A DNA stretch of 64,000 nucleotides, from NCBI RefSeq assembly GCF_030611305.1, contig NZ_JAUWQB010000002.1, positions 23,379 through 87,378 on the forward strand, given 5' to 3'. Shown one piece after another: positions 43,339 to 50,720 of this stretch. Numbering within the stretch: the first letter of the stretch is position 1; the number at the start of each line of letters is the position of its first letter. The notes beneath the pieces were generated by a model, which saw only the letters and a program-made list of their open reading frames with translations, was not told the DNA's origin and ran no database searches. Made by a program: the position numbers and the translations under genes. The stretch is from Desulfobacula sp. (lineage in GTDB: Bacteria; Desulfobacterota; Desulfobacteria; Desulfobacterales; Desulfobacteraceae).

Positions 43339-44187
43339 ATGGTTTCCTGTCAAAGATTTAAGTATATAACAATATCTGTATTATTCTTGTTATTGAGTTT
43401 CGGACAAGCCCTGTTTGCCGGGGATTTATCTTTACAAAAACCCAAAGTTTACACCAGTGAAGAAGAAATAACAGGGTGGGTAATGAGTGAAAAACTTGAT
43501 GGTATCCGTGGTTACTGGAATGGAAAAAAATTGCTGACCCGAAAGGGATTGCCTCTAAATCCGCCGTCGTGGTTTATTAAAAATTTTCCTCCTTTTGAAC
43601 TTGATGGTGAACTCTGGAGCAAAAGGGGGGATTTTGAATTTATCCAGTCAACGGTCCTTGATAAAAATCCGGGAAATGGCTGGGAGAAAATCACCTATAA
43701 TATTTTTGAGGTCCCAAATGAAAAAGGAGGTTTTCTTAAACGACTCAACAAGGCAAGCACATGGTTTGAAACCCACAAGAATACTCATATAAGAGTTATT
43801 CCCCAGATAAGGGTCAAAGATAAATCAGATCTTGATCTTTTTTTAGATGAAGTACAATCAAAAGGCGGGGAAGGCGTGATCGTAAAGGACCCTGAAACGC
43901 CTTACCATACAGGCCGAAGTGCCCATGTCCTGAAAGTAAAAAAGTTTCGGGATATGGAAGGTGTGGTCATTGGTTTAAACAAGGGAAAAGGGAAATATGA
44001 AACCATGATGGGGTCTCTTACCTTAAAGCTTGAAAATGAGATAATTTTTAAGCTGGGCACAGGCTTTACAGACCAACACAGGAAAAATCCTCCGCCCATA
44101 GGAACAATTGTTACGTTCAAGTACTATGGTTTTACCAAAAACGGGATACCCAGATTTGCATCTTTTTTACGAGTGAGGCAGGATTGA
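43339..44187 (+). CDS. Secreted ATP-dependent DNA ligase (LigE type)
   Basis: 282 residues. A clear signal peptide (ITISVLFLLLSFGQALFAG) leads into a minimal ligase: adenylation Lys in EKLDGIRGYW (near residue 52), FELDGELW, GEGVIVKDP and LKVKKF motifs, followed by an OB domain ending TFKYYGFTKNGIPRFASFLRVR. LigE enzymes work in the periplasm, thought to help DNA uptake by sealing nicks. The region has no other transformation gene except comF at 47.5 kb. Confidence 0.9.
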   Translation: MVSCQRFKYITISVLFLLLSFGQALFAGDLSLQKPKVYTSEEEITGWVMSEKLDGIRGYWNGKKLLTRKGLPLNPPSWFIKNFPPFELDGELWSKRGDFEFIQSTVLDKNPGNGWEKITYNIFEVPNEKGGFLKRLNKASTWFETHKNTHIRVIPQIRVKDKSDLDLFLDEVQSKGGEGVIVKDPETPYHTGRSAHVLKVKKFRDMEGVVIGLNKGKGKYETMMGSLTLKLENEIIFKLGTGFTDQHRKNPPPIGTIVTFKYYGFTKNGIPRFASFLRVRQD

Positions 44188-44215
44188 ATATCATACAGAT
44201 CCTCTCGGATCCGGC

Positions 44216-44418
44216 CCATCAACTTGAGCTTTGGACTGGGAGGAAATTTTGGTTTCCTTTATATATCTAATATGATAATTGCACGATAAAGGGAAAAACA
44301 AGTAAAATTTTATAGGTAGGCAGAATTTTCCATATTTTTAACTTTTTATCGAAATAAGTGGAAAATCATAGTATCTATTACCATCAATATCATGGAAAGT
44401 TTCCACTTGTTGACACTG
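44216..44418 (+). repeat. Dispersed 204-bp non-coding repeat, copy 2
   Basis: Second copy of the sequence at 33717-33920, same orientation, starting 29 bases after the ligase stop codon and ending 20 bases before a small gene. The internal inverted repeat AATAAGTGGAAA (44353-44364)/TTTCCACTTGTT (44400-44411) has one mismatch here, and the TTGGTT-N16-TATGAT promoter-like pair is kept. Upstream sequence (DNA ligase) and the first copy's neighbour differ, so the repeat is a discrete unit. Confidence 0.85.
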
Positions 44419-44437
44419 ATAGTCTTGGAGGATAATA

Positions 44438-44731
44438 ATGGGTGAACATTACAAATATAAATTTAGCATTACTGTGCTATCAAGTGATTTGGCTGTTGTG
44501 CATTGTTTGAGATCCTTGAGTCAATTTAGTCAGAAAACTGGTAACAACAGAATTACATGGGGGAACACAAAAGAATCTGACTGGAAAAGAGATGGAAATA
44601 AAGTTACTTTTCGTTTTACAACTCCTGAATACCGAAAAGGTTTTATCAAAGAAGCAGAACGTTTATTGCCAAAAAACTTATGGGAAATATACACTAAAAG
44701 TGATAATGATCCTGCAAAACCTGCAAAGTGA
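44438..44731 (+). CDS. Small protein of unknown function, cassette-type
   Basis: 97 residues, single domain: alternating strands (YKFSITVLSSDLAVVHCLRS, TFRFTTPEYRKGFIKEAERLL). GGAGG precedes the ATG. The gene lies between the repeat and an attC-like site, the arrangement of a gene cassette. No family recognised. Confidence 0.6.
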   Translation: MGEHYKYKFSITVLSSDLAVVHCLRSLSQFSQKTGNNRITWGNTKESDWKRDGNKVTFRFTTPEYRKGFIKEAERLLPKNLWEIYTKSDNDPAKPAK

Positions 44732-44767
44732 TTTCAATAAAACACATTGAAATTATAATGAAATCGA

Positions 44768-44903
44768 CTATAACACAACGCTTGAGAGGATCGGGGGCTA
44801 CTGAGCGGCTCTCGAAAATATTGATTTTAGCATAAATTTTAATCATGCTGAGGTTATCGGCATAAAGCCCCCACCCCCACGCCCCTCAGCTTTGCGTTAT
44901 GTG
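44768..44903 (+). other. attC-like integron recombination site
   Basis: About 136 bases that can fold into one long imperfect hairpin. The outer arms are ATAACACAACGCTTGAGAGG (from 44770) and CCCCTCAGCTTTGCGTTAT (44883-44900): paired except at three positions, with one unpaired T in the left arm, as in attC. An inner stem GGGGGCT/AGCCCCC (44893-type G-tract at 44793 and C-tract at about 44867) continues the pairing, and AAC...GTT outer triplets match the R''/R' core. Length is similar to long attC sites. The rule-bound GTTRRRY is only partly met (GTTATGT). Located exactly between two cassette-sized genes. Confidence 0.6.
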
Positions 44904-44917
44904 TTTAAGAAACTGCT

Positions 44918-45403
44918 ATGAGCAATGAAAAAAACAAAAAAGAGGCATCAAGAAAGAAATCACTTGGAGAACTTGGAGAGCTTTTTGCCATTAAAGCACT
45001 GGTCGATAATTACTATGAAAAAATTGTCAACTTAAACGACAAAAAGATGAATTTCCCTTTCGCTGATCTTTACGCAGAAAAAGAAGGAAAAAGGTTTATT
45101 TTCAGCGTTAAAGCCAGAAACAAATATCAGAAAAACCACAAATTAAATGCTTATTATAATCTTGGTGGTGAAGCATATAAAAAAGCGGAGATAGCAGAAA
45201 AGGAATACCGTGCAAAAGCTCATTGGATGGCTATTCAGTTTGATCATTCGACATATTCAATATATTTAGGTTCGTTGAACGAATTAAATGGTAAAAGAGC
45301 AATACCAATGCGTCACTGTGAAGCAGGAAATATCGGAACATGTCTCGTAAAAGATCAAAGACATTACTTTGATTTTGGTTTTTTCGGTAATAAAAAAGAT
45401 TAG
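44918..45403 (+). CDS. PD-(D/E)XK-like nuclease-family protein, cassette gene
   Basis: 161 residues. The N-terminal GELGELFAIKALVDN helix, then PFADLYAEKEGKRFIFSVKAR, matches the core of the PD-(D/E)XK nuclease fold (Asp of ADL, then xVK with Lys). No zinc motif. Similar small nuclease-fold proteins are common in integron cassettes. It starts 15 bases after the attC-like site. Cleavage activity is not certain. Confidence 0.6.
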   Translation: MSNEKNKKEASRKKSLGELGELFAIKALVDNYYEKIVNLNDKKMNFPFADLYAEKEGKRFIFSVKARNKYQKNHKLNAYYNLGGEAYKKAEIAEKEYRAKAHWMAIQFDHSTYSIYLGSLNELNGKRAIPMRHCEAGNIGTCLVKDQRHYFDFGFFGNKKD

Positions 45404-45447
45404 AAAGCCACACAACAAATGTTTAAAAAAAGAAAGAAAAGAAATTA

Positions 45448-45762
45448 ATGGCAAATAATTGGAATATTCCTGACTGGCTGGAAAAAGAAGTAAGGGAAAG
45501 AGATAAAAGTTGTGTCTATTGTGGTGTTGAATTTACGCCAGCGAATATCTCTAAAAAGTCAGCTGCAAGTTGGGAGCATATAATTAACGATGCTAAAATT
45601 ATCACCAGAGAAAATATTGCTCTTTGTTGCTGCGGCTGCAATGCAAGCAAAAGCCAAAAACAACTTTCGGTTTGGCTCCAGTCAAAATACTGCAAAGAAC
45701 GTGGCATTTGCGCAGATACAGTTGCGCCAATAATTAAACAGGCAATCGAAAGTGGTCTGTAA
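45448..45762 (+). CDS. HNH-type endonuclease-like protein, cassette gene
   Basis: 104 residues with a CxxC...HNH-like arrangement: CVYCGVEF, then ASWEHIIND (Glu-His), ALCCCGCNASKSQKQL, equivalent to the HNH/zinc finger. The pattern is that of cassette-borne HNH proteins. Its start is 44 bases after the preceding gene. The final His of a classical HNH triad is replaced by Asn/Lys (CNASK), so activity is uncertain. Flanked by possible decayed attC sequences. Confidence 0.65.
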   Translation: MANNWNIPDWLEKEVRERDKSCVYCGVEFTPANISKKSAASWEHIINDAKIITRENIALCCCGCNASKSQKQLSVWLQSKYCKERGICADTVAPIIKQAIESGL

Positions 45763-45820
45763 ATTTTCACATAACATTTGTTTCCAGCTGACGTTATGAC
45801 CTCAAAAACGAAAAACATTG

Positions 45821-45987
45821 ATGCTCTTCAAAAGAATTGGTGATTTCGGTAAAATATCTGATATTACAAAATTTCGAAATGAGGTGAGAAAATATTTGCC
45901 TTTAAACCGCAGCCAGATCGGTTTCTATCATTCTTCTATGTAGGGAAAAAGATTGTAGTTACAAATGGAGATTATTATGAAGAATAA
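45821..45987 (+). pseudogene. Frameshifted RelE/HigB-like toxin remnant
   Basis: Reading ATG 45821 gives LFKRIGDFGKISDITKF, then YLPLNRSQIGFYH; at about 45930 the frame must shift by one base to continue FFYVGKKIVVTNGDYYEE to TAA 45985-45987. Joined, the two halves match the core of Gp49/HigB-type toxins (FYHFFYxGKKIVVTNG). The single-base change and missing C-terminus argue for inactivation. The following HTH gene begins inside its 3' end, the usual toxin-antitoxin order. Confidence 0.5.
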
Positions 45988-46279
45988 AATGAAGTCAACC
46001 TTTGATCGAGTTATGAGTGATTCAGAACAAAAGAAAAAATTTGAAAAAGAATATGTACAATTTCTTTTTTCTGAATTGCTGCTTGAAGCTATGGATGAAG
46101 AGCATATGAGCGTAAGGGCACTTTCCAAAGAGTCCGGCATATCTACCTCTGTAATCCAAAATATGAGATCAATGAAGCCGACTAATATTACCATAAAAAC
46201 GATGGCATCATTGTTAAAACCATTAGGTTATCAATTGGTAGCTACAAAAGGAAGACGGACTGTAAAATTAACTGCTTAA
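45965..46279 (+). CDS. XRE/HigA-type antitoxin
   Basis: 104 residues (100 from the second Met). The C-terminal half is a helix-turn-helix: MSVRALSKESGISTSVIQNMRS with NITIKTMASLLKPLGYQLV. This is the orphan antitoxin of the frameshifted toxin just upstream. It ends next to the intron remnant. Start uncertain between ATG 45965 and ATG 45977, the latter behind GGAG. Confidence 0.7.
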   Translation: MEIIMKNKMKSTFDRVMSDSEQKKKFEKEYVQFLFSELLLEAMDEEHMSVRALSKESGISTSVIQNMRSMKPTNITIKTMASLLKPLGYQLVATKGRRTVKLTA

Positions 46280-46293
46280 AACAAATTCTGCTA

Positions 46294-46368
46294 ATCGGGT
46301 AGCCGGGGGTTTTAATCCCCCAGCCCCCACACCATCCCACAAGCGGGTCTGCACAGGGCGGTTCAGCC
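46294..46368 (-). mobile_element. Isolated 3' remnant (domains V-VI) of a group II intron
   Basis: About 75 bases that match the last part of the intron at 34286-34362: identical terminal stretch GGGGGCTGGGGGATTAAAA followed by CCCCCGGCTACCCGAT, and a recognisable but diverged domain V (CGCCCTGTGCAGACCCGC). Similarity stops upstream of domain V, and there is no reverse transcriptase nearby. It sits just after the antitoxin gene. Confidence 0.75.
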
Positions 46369-46429
46369 GATCTACATAAACATTGCCAGTTTCTTTTTAT
46401 CAATGAACGGCAGATAATGGCGGTTCAAT

Positions 46430-46993
46430 ATGTTGTTGAAAATGGAATATTTTGGGAATAAAGACATTATCAAATTATATAAGACAGCATTTTTCTGCTC
46501 CCGGAAATGTCCGGCCGAGATTATCCTCAAAAGCCTTGATTGGGCTAAAAGCAAAAAAAATAAAGAAGAATGCGTGATATCATGCTTCCACAGCAGGATA
46601 GAAAAAGATGTCTTTGATATTTATAAAGAAAAATACAGCTTTACAATATTTTTTCTACCTGATAATATCAGTTACATGGTTAAGAGGGAAAAAAATAAGA
46701 TAAAATTTAAAAAAGTTATTTCTGAGCAATTCCCCGTTAATCCCAAAAGAGGTGGCGGTCTCCTCAAAATTGAAGCCTGGGAGAATGATAAAGGAGAAAT
46801 TGTCAAATACAGCATGGCATATATTAACCACTTCATATTTTCAGGAGATAATGGTCGGGTTCTTGGATATGACAATACTCATAATTTTCATCACAAACAC
46901 TATTTCGGTGAAATATCAGAAGTCCTCGATTTCACAACCTATCAGGATTTAGTGGAACGTTTTGAAAATGAAGTAAAGGAGTTCATAAAATGA
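46430..46993 (+). CDS. TumE-like toxin (DUF6516) fused behind a SLOG/DprA-type fragment
   Basis: 187 residues with two unrelated parts in one frame. Residues 5-60 (EYFGNKDIIKLYKTAFFCSR, CPAEIILKSLDWAKSKKNKE, CVISCFHSRIEKDVF) look like the nucleotide-binding N-half of a SLOG/DprA-like protein that is cut short. From about residue 82 on (KFKKVISEQFPVN, LLKIEAWENDKGEIVKYSMAYIN, GRVLGYDNTHNFHHKHYF, DLVERFENEVKEF) it is a TumE-family toxin. A free-standing toxin might start at ATG 46676. The 4-base overlap (ATGA) with the next gene is normal for this toxin-antitoxin pair. Confidence 0.65.
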   Translation: MLLKMEYFGNKDIIKLYKTAFFCSRKCPAEIILKSLDWAKSKKNKEECVISCFHSRIEKDVFDIYKEKYSFTIFFLPDNISYMVKREKNKIKFKKVISEQFPVNPKRGGGLLKIEAWENDKGEIVKYSMAYINHFIFSGDNGRVLGYDNTHNFHHKHYFGEISEVLDFTTYQDLVERFENEVKEFIK

Positions 46994-47364
46994 GTGTCGA
47001 ACTAAAAGCAGGCGCACTTTCAGATTTTTTCTCTTCGGCTAAGGAAACGGCAAAAGAGATTGATGAGAAACGTAAAGTGACAAGAAAAAATATAATTTGG
47101 GTCGATCCTGTTGACTTAATGTCAATTCTCAAGCCGGAAAGAACAAGGCTTGTTCAATATTTACGCAAAAAAAGAAGGGTTGTTTTCTCTGAATTGATGT
47201 CCGATATGAATCGCACGCCTGTAAGCCTGAATAATGATCTAAAAATATTATTAAAATATCAATTGGTAAATATTTTTAAAGAGGCCAATCCTGGACATGG
47301 CGTACATAAAGTGATTGAGCCAACATTTGGCAGCGAGAAAATAGAATTTAAAGCAGAAATATAG
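46990..47364 (+). CDS. TumA-like antitoxin with winged helix
   Basis: 124 residues. A winged helix-turn-helix runs through about residues 50-105 (LKPERTRLVQYLRKKRRVVF, SELMSDMNRTPVSLNNDLKIL, KYQLVNIFKEANPG), the antitoxin type that accompanies TumE toxins (HVO_A0114-like). It overlaps the toxin gene by 4 bases and follows it, the typical order. It would bind the operon promoter and neutralise the toxin. Confidence 0.75.
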   Translation: MSVELKAGALSDFFSSAKETAKEIDEKRKVTRKNIIWVDPVDLMSILKPERTRLVQYLRKKRRVVFSELMSDMNRTPVSLNNDLKILLKYQLVNIFKEANPGHGVHKVIEPTFGSEKIEFKAEI

Positions 47365-47467
47365 GTTTTGTCAGTTCGTTGCATCGTCAAGCCAGTTTTC
47401 GATTTCATCAGTCAAAAATTCTTCTCCGACCTCATTTGCATTGATGCTTTTCCCATGGCTCTGTGTT

Positions 47468-48238
47468 TCAGGTTCTGGCCAGCACCAGGGCATCAACTTT
47501 TTTTGCCCCGTGTTTCAATAATACCCTGGCCGCTTCATTACAGGTTGCGCCGGTGGTAAACACATCATCTATCAAGAGGATGTGTTTATTTTCAATTGTC
47601 TTTTGATTGACAACTTTAAATGCATTCTTCAAATTGGATTTCCGCTGTTCAATATCAAAGCCTGTCTGGGGTTGTGTTTTTTTAATTCTGGCAAGTGCAA
47701 TCGTATCAATTTCCCATAAAGGCGATTGTTCAAAAACCTGTTGATAGCGCTTCACAAAGTTTCGGATCAGAAGAAATGCCTGGTTAAATCCCCTTTCTCT
47801 CAATTTCTTTTTATGCAGCGGTACCGGCATGATCAGGTCAATCCTGGATATTGCATAGTGGCGTAAAAATGTCTGAAACAACAAATGCTCAAATACCTTT
47901 GTAACCGACAATTTTGAGTGGTATTTAAAAAGGGGGATCGCATCTTTTATTATGCCTTTATACTCTGCTGCCGCTCTGACCCGGTCAAGTGTTAAAGGTG
48001 TTTTCAGGCAGACTTCACACACATGATTTTCACTAAAATTATTATAAAACTGAACCCCGCACTTTATGCAAAAAGGTGTGTCAATGGGGTAAAATCCCGG
48101 CTCCATGCAATGGTCACAAAAACAGGCCTCCATTGTATGGGGTTTAACCGTATCAGGATCAATATAGACACCGCATTTTAAACACTTTAACGGATATAAA
48201 AGTTGTTCAAAAACCCGGATGTAGTTTTTAAGTTTCAT
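47468..48238 (-). CDS. ComF family phosphoribosyltransferase-like protein
   Basis: 256 residues. An N-terminal zinc domain with Cys pairs (CLKCGV, CFCDHC, FCIKCG, HVCEVC) precedes a type I PRT fold with the PRPP-binding motif HILLIDDVFTTGATCNEAARVL. ComF is needed for DNA uptake in transformable bacteria, but homologues occur widely and may have other roles. It overlaps the rlmB end by 4 bases and is last of a run of minus-strand housekeeping genes. Confidence 0.85.
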   Translation of the reverse strand: MKLKNYIRVFEQLLYPLKCLKCGVYIDPDTVKPHTMEACFCDHCMEPGFYPIDTPFCIKCGVQFYNNFSENHVCEVCLKTPLTLDRVRAAAEYKGIIKDAIPLFKYHSKLSVTKVFEHLLFQTFLRHYAISRIDLIMPVPLHKKKLRERGFNQAFLLIRNFVKRYQQVFEQSPLWEIDTIALARIKKTQPQTGFDIEQRKSNLKNAFKVVNQKTIENKHILLIDDVFTTGATCNEAARVLLKHGAKKVDALVLART

Positions 48239-48978
48239 GTCCGCTGTCGAAAAGCTTCATACATGGCAATACCGCCTGCCACAGAAGCATTCAGGGAATT
48301 AATATTTCCTTTGTTGGGTATAGATAATAAGAAATCACACTCTTTTTTTACAACTGGTCTGATCCCTTTGTGTTCTCCGCCAATAACCAGTGTGATATTT
48401 CCGGTCAGATCCGCATCAAACAATGATATTTCTCCGTCTGCATCCAGACCGGATATCCATACTCCGCTTTTTTTCAAGGATCTTAATATGGAAGCCGTAT
48501 TGGTGATGGTGTAAATATCGGCATGCTCCATGGCACCGGCAGAACTTCTGGATATTGTTGAAGAAGGCCCGGCAGACCGGTCTTTTGGGATGAGAATATA
48601 ATCGACCCCGGCGCAGAGTGCAGTTCTGATCAATGCCCCAAGGTTGTGGGGGTCTTCGATATTTTCTATAATCAGGATAAAACAAGGGCTCTCGCTTTCA
48701 CTGATCATGGTCATGACTTCGGCTGCTTTCTGGACAGGATAAAAAGAAGTCCTGGCGACCAACCCCTGGTGCTTTGAATCATTGGTCATTCTGTCCAGAA
48801 GTTCAGGATCACTATATTCAATTTGAATTTTTCTTTCCCGGGCAAGGGCCTCTATTTTTTCTATCCTGCCGGGGGATCTTTTTTTTGAAATCAGTATCTT
48901 ATAAAATTTCCTTTTCCGGGCTTTCAATGCTTCATACACGGAATGGAATCCAAAAAGAATATCATTTTTCTCTTTCAT
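48235..48978 (-). CDS. rlmB: 23S rRNA (guanosine-2'-O)-methyltransferase RlmB
   Basis: 247 residues, SpoU/TrmH type. An N-terminal substrate-binding domain (FGFHSVYEALKARKRKFYKILI) is followed by the knotted methyltransferase domain: IIENIEDPHNLGALIRTA, GAGGGEHKGIRPVV-type SAM loop reading VIGGEHKGIRPVV, and NSLNASVAGGIAMYEA. It would methylate G2251 in 23S rRNA. Three bases separate it from gmk. Confidence 0.9.
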   Translation of the reverse strand: MKEKNDILFGFHSVYEALKARKRKFYKILISKKRSPGRIEKIEALARERKIQIEYSDPELLDRMTNDSKHQGLVARTSFYPVQKAAEVMTMISESESPCFILIIENIEDPHNLGALIRTALCAGVDYILIPKDRSAGPSSTISRSSAGAMEHADIYTITNTASILRSLKKSGVWISGLDADGEISLFDADLTGNITLVIGGEHKGIRPVVKKECDFLLSIPNKGNINSLNASVAGGIAMYEAFRQRT

Positions 48979-48980
48979 GG

Positions 48981-49544
48981 TTACGCCATCTCTTTTTTAA
49001 AAATAGAGCAAAGGGCTTCTATGGCCTCATCAAGGTCATCATTGACCACCACGTATTGATACAGGTCTTTTCGAGCGATTTCTGATTTTGCATTCTCAAG
49101 ACGCCGGGCAATCACTTGCCTTGAATCAGTCCCACGACTCTCAAGCCGTTGAGATAAAATTTCAAAGGACGGCGGCATGATAAATATGGAAACCAGATCC
49201 ATATCTGATGTCATGATTTGCCCCGCACCCTGGACATCAATATCCAGAAGAAGGCTCTGGCCTTTTTCAAGGCAGCTTCTTACAAATTCTTTGGATGTAC
49301 CATAGTAATTATCATGAACCTTTGCCCATTCAAGCCAGTGATCCAGGATTATTTTTTGTTCAAACTCCACAGGGGTGATAAAAAAATAATCAACGCCCTC
49401 CTGTTCATTTTTCCTTGGGCTTCTGGTGGTATGGGATATAGAATAAGAAAGGTTTTTAAACCGGCTTAATACCTTTCTTACCAATGTTGTTTTGCCGGCA
49501 CCTGAAGGGGCGGAGAGGACAAACAGCTTTCCAATACCAGACAT
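48981..49544 (-). CDS. gmk: Guanylate kinase
   Basis: 187 residues, normal length. P-loop LSAPSGAGKTTLVRKVL, GMP-binding SISHTTRSPRKNEQEGVDYFF and DIDVQGAGQIM, then SRGTDSRQVIARRLENAKSEI. It converts GMP to GDP. It lies between remA and rlmB in the same order found in many sulfate reducers. Confidence 0.95.
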   Translation of the reverse strand: MSGIGKLFVLSAPSGAGKTTLVRKVLSRFKNLSYSISHTTRSPRKNEQEGVDYFFITPVEFEQKIILDHWLEWAKVHDNYYGTSKEFVRSCLEKGQSLLLDIDVQGAGQIMTSDMDLVSIFIMPPSFEILSQRLESRGTDSRQVIARRLENAKSEIARKDLYQYVVVNDDLDEAIEALCSIFKKEMA

Positions 49545-49548
49545 GGTA

Positions 49549-49809
49549 TTACTCTTCTTCCTTGTTCAGCAGAGATTCAAATCGGCTGGAGAGTGTCTCA
49601 GCCTGGATGGCGGAAAGAATAACATGATTGCTTTCCGTGATGATAACAGCCCTTGTCTTTCTGCCGTGGGTCACGTCAATCAGGCGTTTTTCCTCCCTGG
49701 CTTCATCCTTGACCCGTTTCATGGGAGATGAGTTGGGAGATAAAATTGCCACAACTTTTTGTGCCACCACCGTGTTTCCAAAGCCTAAATTTAAAAGGAG
49801 CTGTTCCAT
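49549..49809 (-). CDS. remA: RemA-like protein (DUF370)
   Basis: 86 residues, of which about 80 fit the DUF370 family ([61 protein letters not shown] type). RemA binds DNA and activates matrix genes in Bacillus; in deltaproteobacteria its role is unknown. It starts 4 bases upstream of gmk, an arrangement conserved in many genomes. Confidence 0.9.
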   Translation of the reverse strand: MEQLLLNLGFGNTVVAQKVVAILSPNSSPMKRVKDEAREEKRLIDVTHGRKTRAVIITESNHVILSAIQAETLSSRFESLLNKEEE

Positions 49810-49838
49810 TAATTAATCCTTCTTAATTATAAATAATA

Positions 49839-50720
49839 TTACTCAATATTTTGTACCTGTTCTCTGATCTTTTCAAGCTCTGATTTCAGGTCAACCACCA
49901 TATGGGACAAAGACGCATTTCCGGCCTTTGATCCGATGGTGTTAAATTCCCTGTTAAATTCCTGGATTAAAAAATTAAGTTTTCTGCCCTGGGAATCATC
50001 TGAATCAAGAATATCTCTGAACTGCTTAATATGACTGTAAAGTCGAACAATTTCTTCTGACACATCACTCTTGTCGGCTAAAATGGCCGCCTCCTGGGAA
50101 ATCCTGACCGGATCCAGCCCTTCTGTATCAGAAATCAAATAGGATATTCTTTCCATGAGCCTTTGCTTATAAATCAAGGGGATTTTAGCGGCATCTTTTT
50201 CAATCTGGTTTAAATTGCCTTCAATATAATCAATCCTTGCTGTCAAATCCGAAAAAAGATTTTTCCCTTCCTCTCTGCGCATGAGATCCAGATGGGTACT
50301 GGCAGTCTCGATAGCCGACTCTATTGCCTCCCACAGATTTTCCAAATCCTGCTCCTTTTTGGAAGGAATAATCACATTCCTGGCAGATAAAATATTTTCC
50401 ATGGTGATGTCGACCGACAGGTTTAAATCCTCTTTTATCTTTTTTAATGCATGGTAATAGGCTGTTGCCTTTACCTCATCCACTTCAAACTGATCCAGAT
50501 CCTTTGCATCATCCTGGATAGACAGTCTGATCTCAATTCTTCCCCGGCCATGGGCTTTAGCAATAATCTTTTTCATATCCTCTTCAAATACCTGGCAGGA
50601 TTCCGGACAATAAAGCGCCATATCAAGATGCCGTGAATTATAAGAACGGATGGTGACATCGGCCGTGATGGTGCCGCAAGTTTTTGAGACTCGCGAAAAA
50701 GCGGTCATACTTTTAATCAT
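49839..50720 (-). CDS. YicC/YloC family endoribonuclease
   Basis: 293 residues, complete. MIKSMTAFSRV start, RSYNSRHLDMALYCPESC, and the C-terminal DUF1732 segment GRKLNFLIQEFNREFNTIGSKAGNASLSHMVVDLKSELEKIREQ, the diagnostic YicC ending. Family members cut RNA. It is in the row with remA and gmk, 29 bases upstream of remA. Confidence 0.92.
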   Translation of the reverse strand: MIKSMTAFSRVSKTCGTITADVTIRSYNSRHLDMALYCPESCQVFEEDMKKIIAKAHGRGRIEIRLSIQDDAKDLDQFEVDEVKATAYYHALKKIKEDLNLSVDITMENILSARNVIIPSKKEQDLENLWEAIESAIETASTHLDLMRREEGKNLFSDLTARIDYIEGNLNQIEKDAAKIPLIYKQRLMERISYLISDTEGLDPVRISQEAAILADKSDVSEEIVRLYSHIKQFRDILDSDDSQGRKLNFLIQEFNREFNTIGSKAGNASLSHMVVDLKSELEKIREQVQNIE

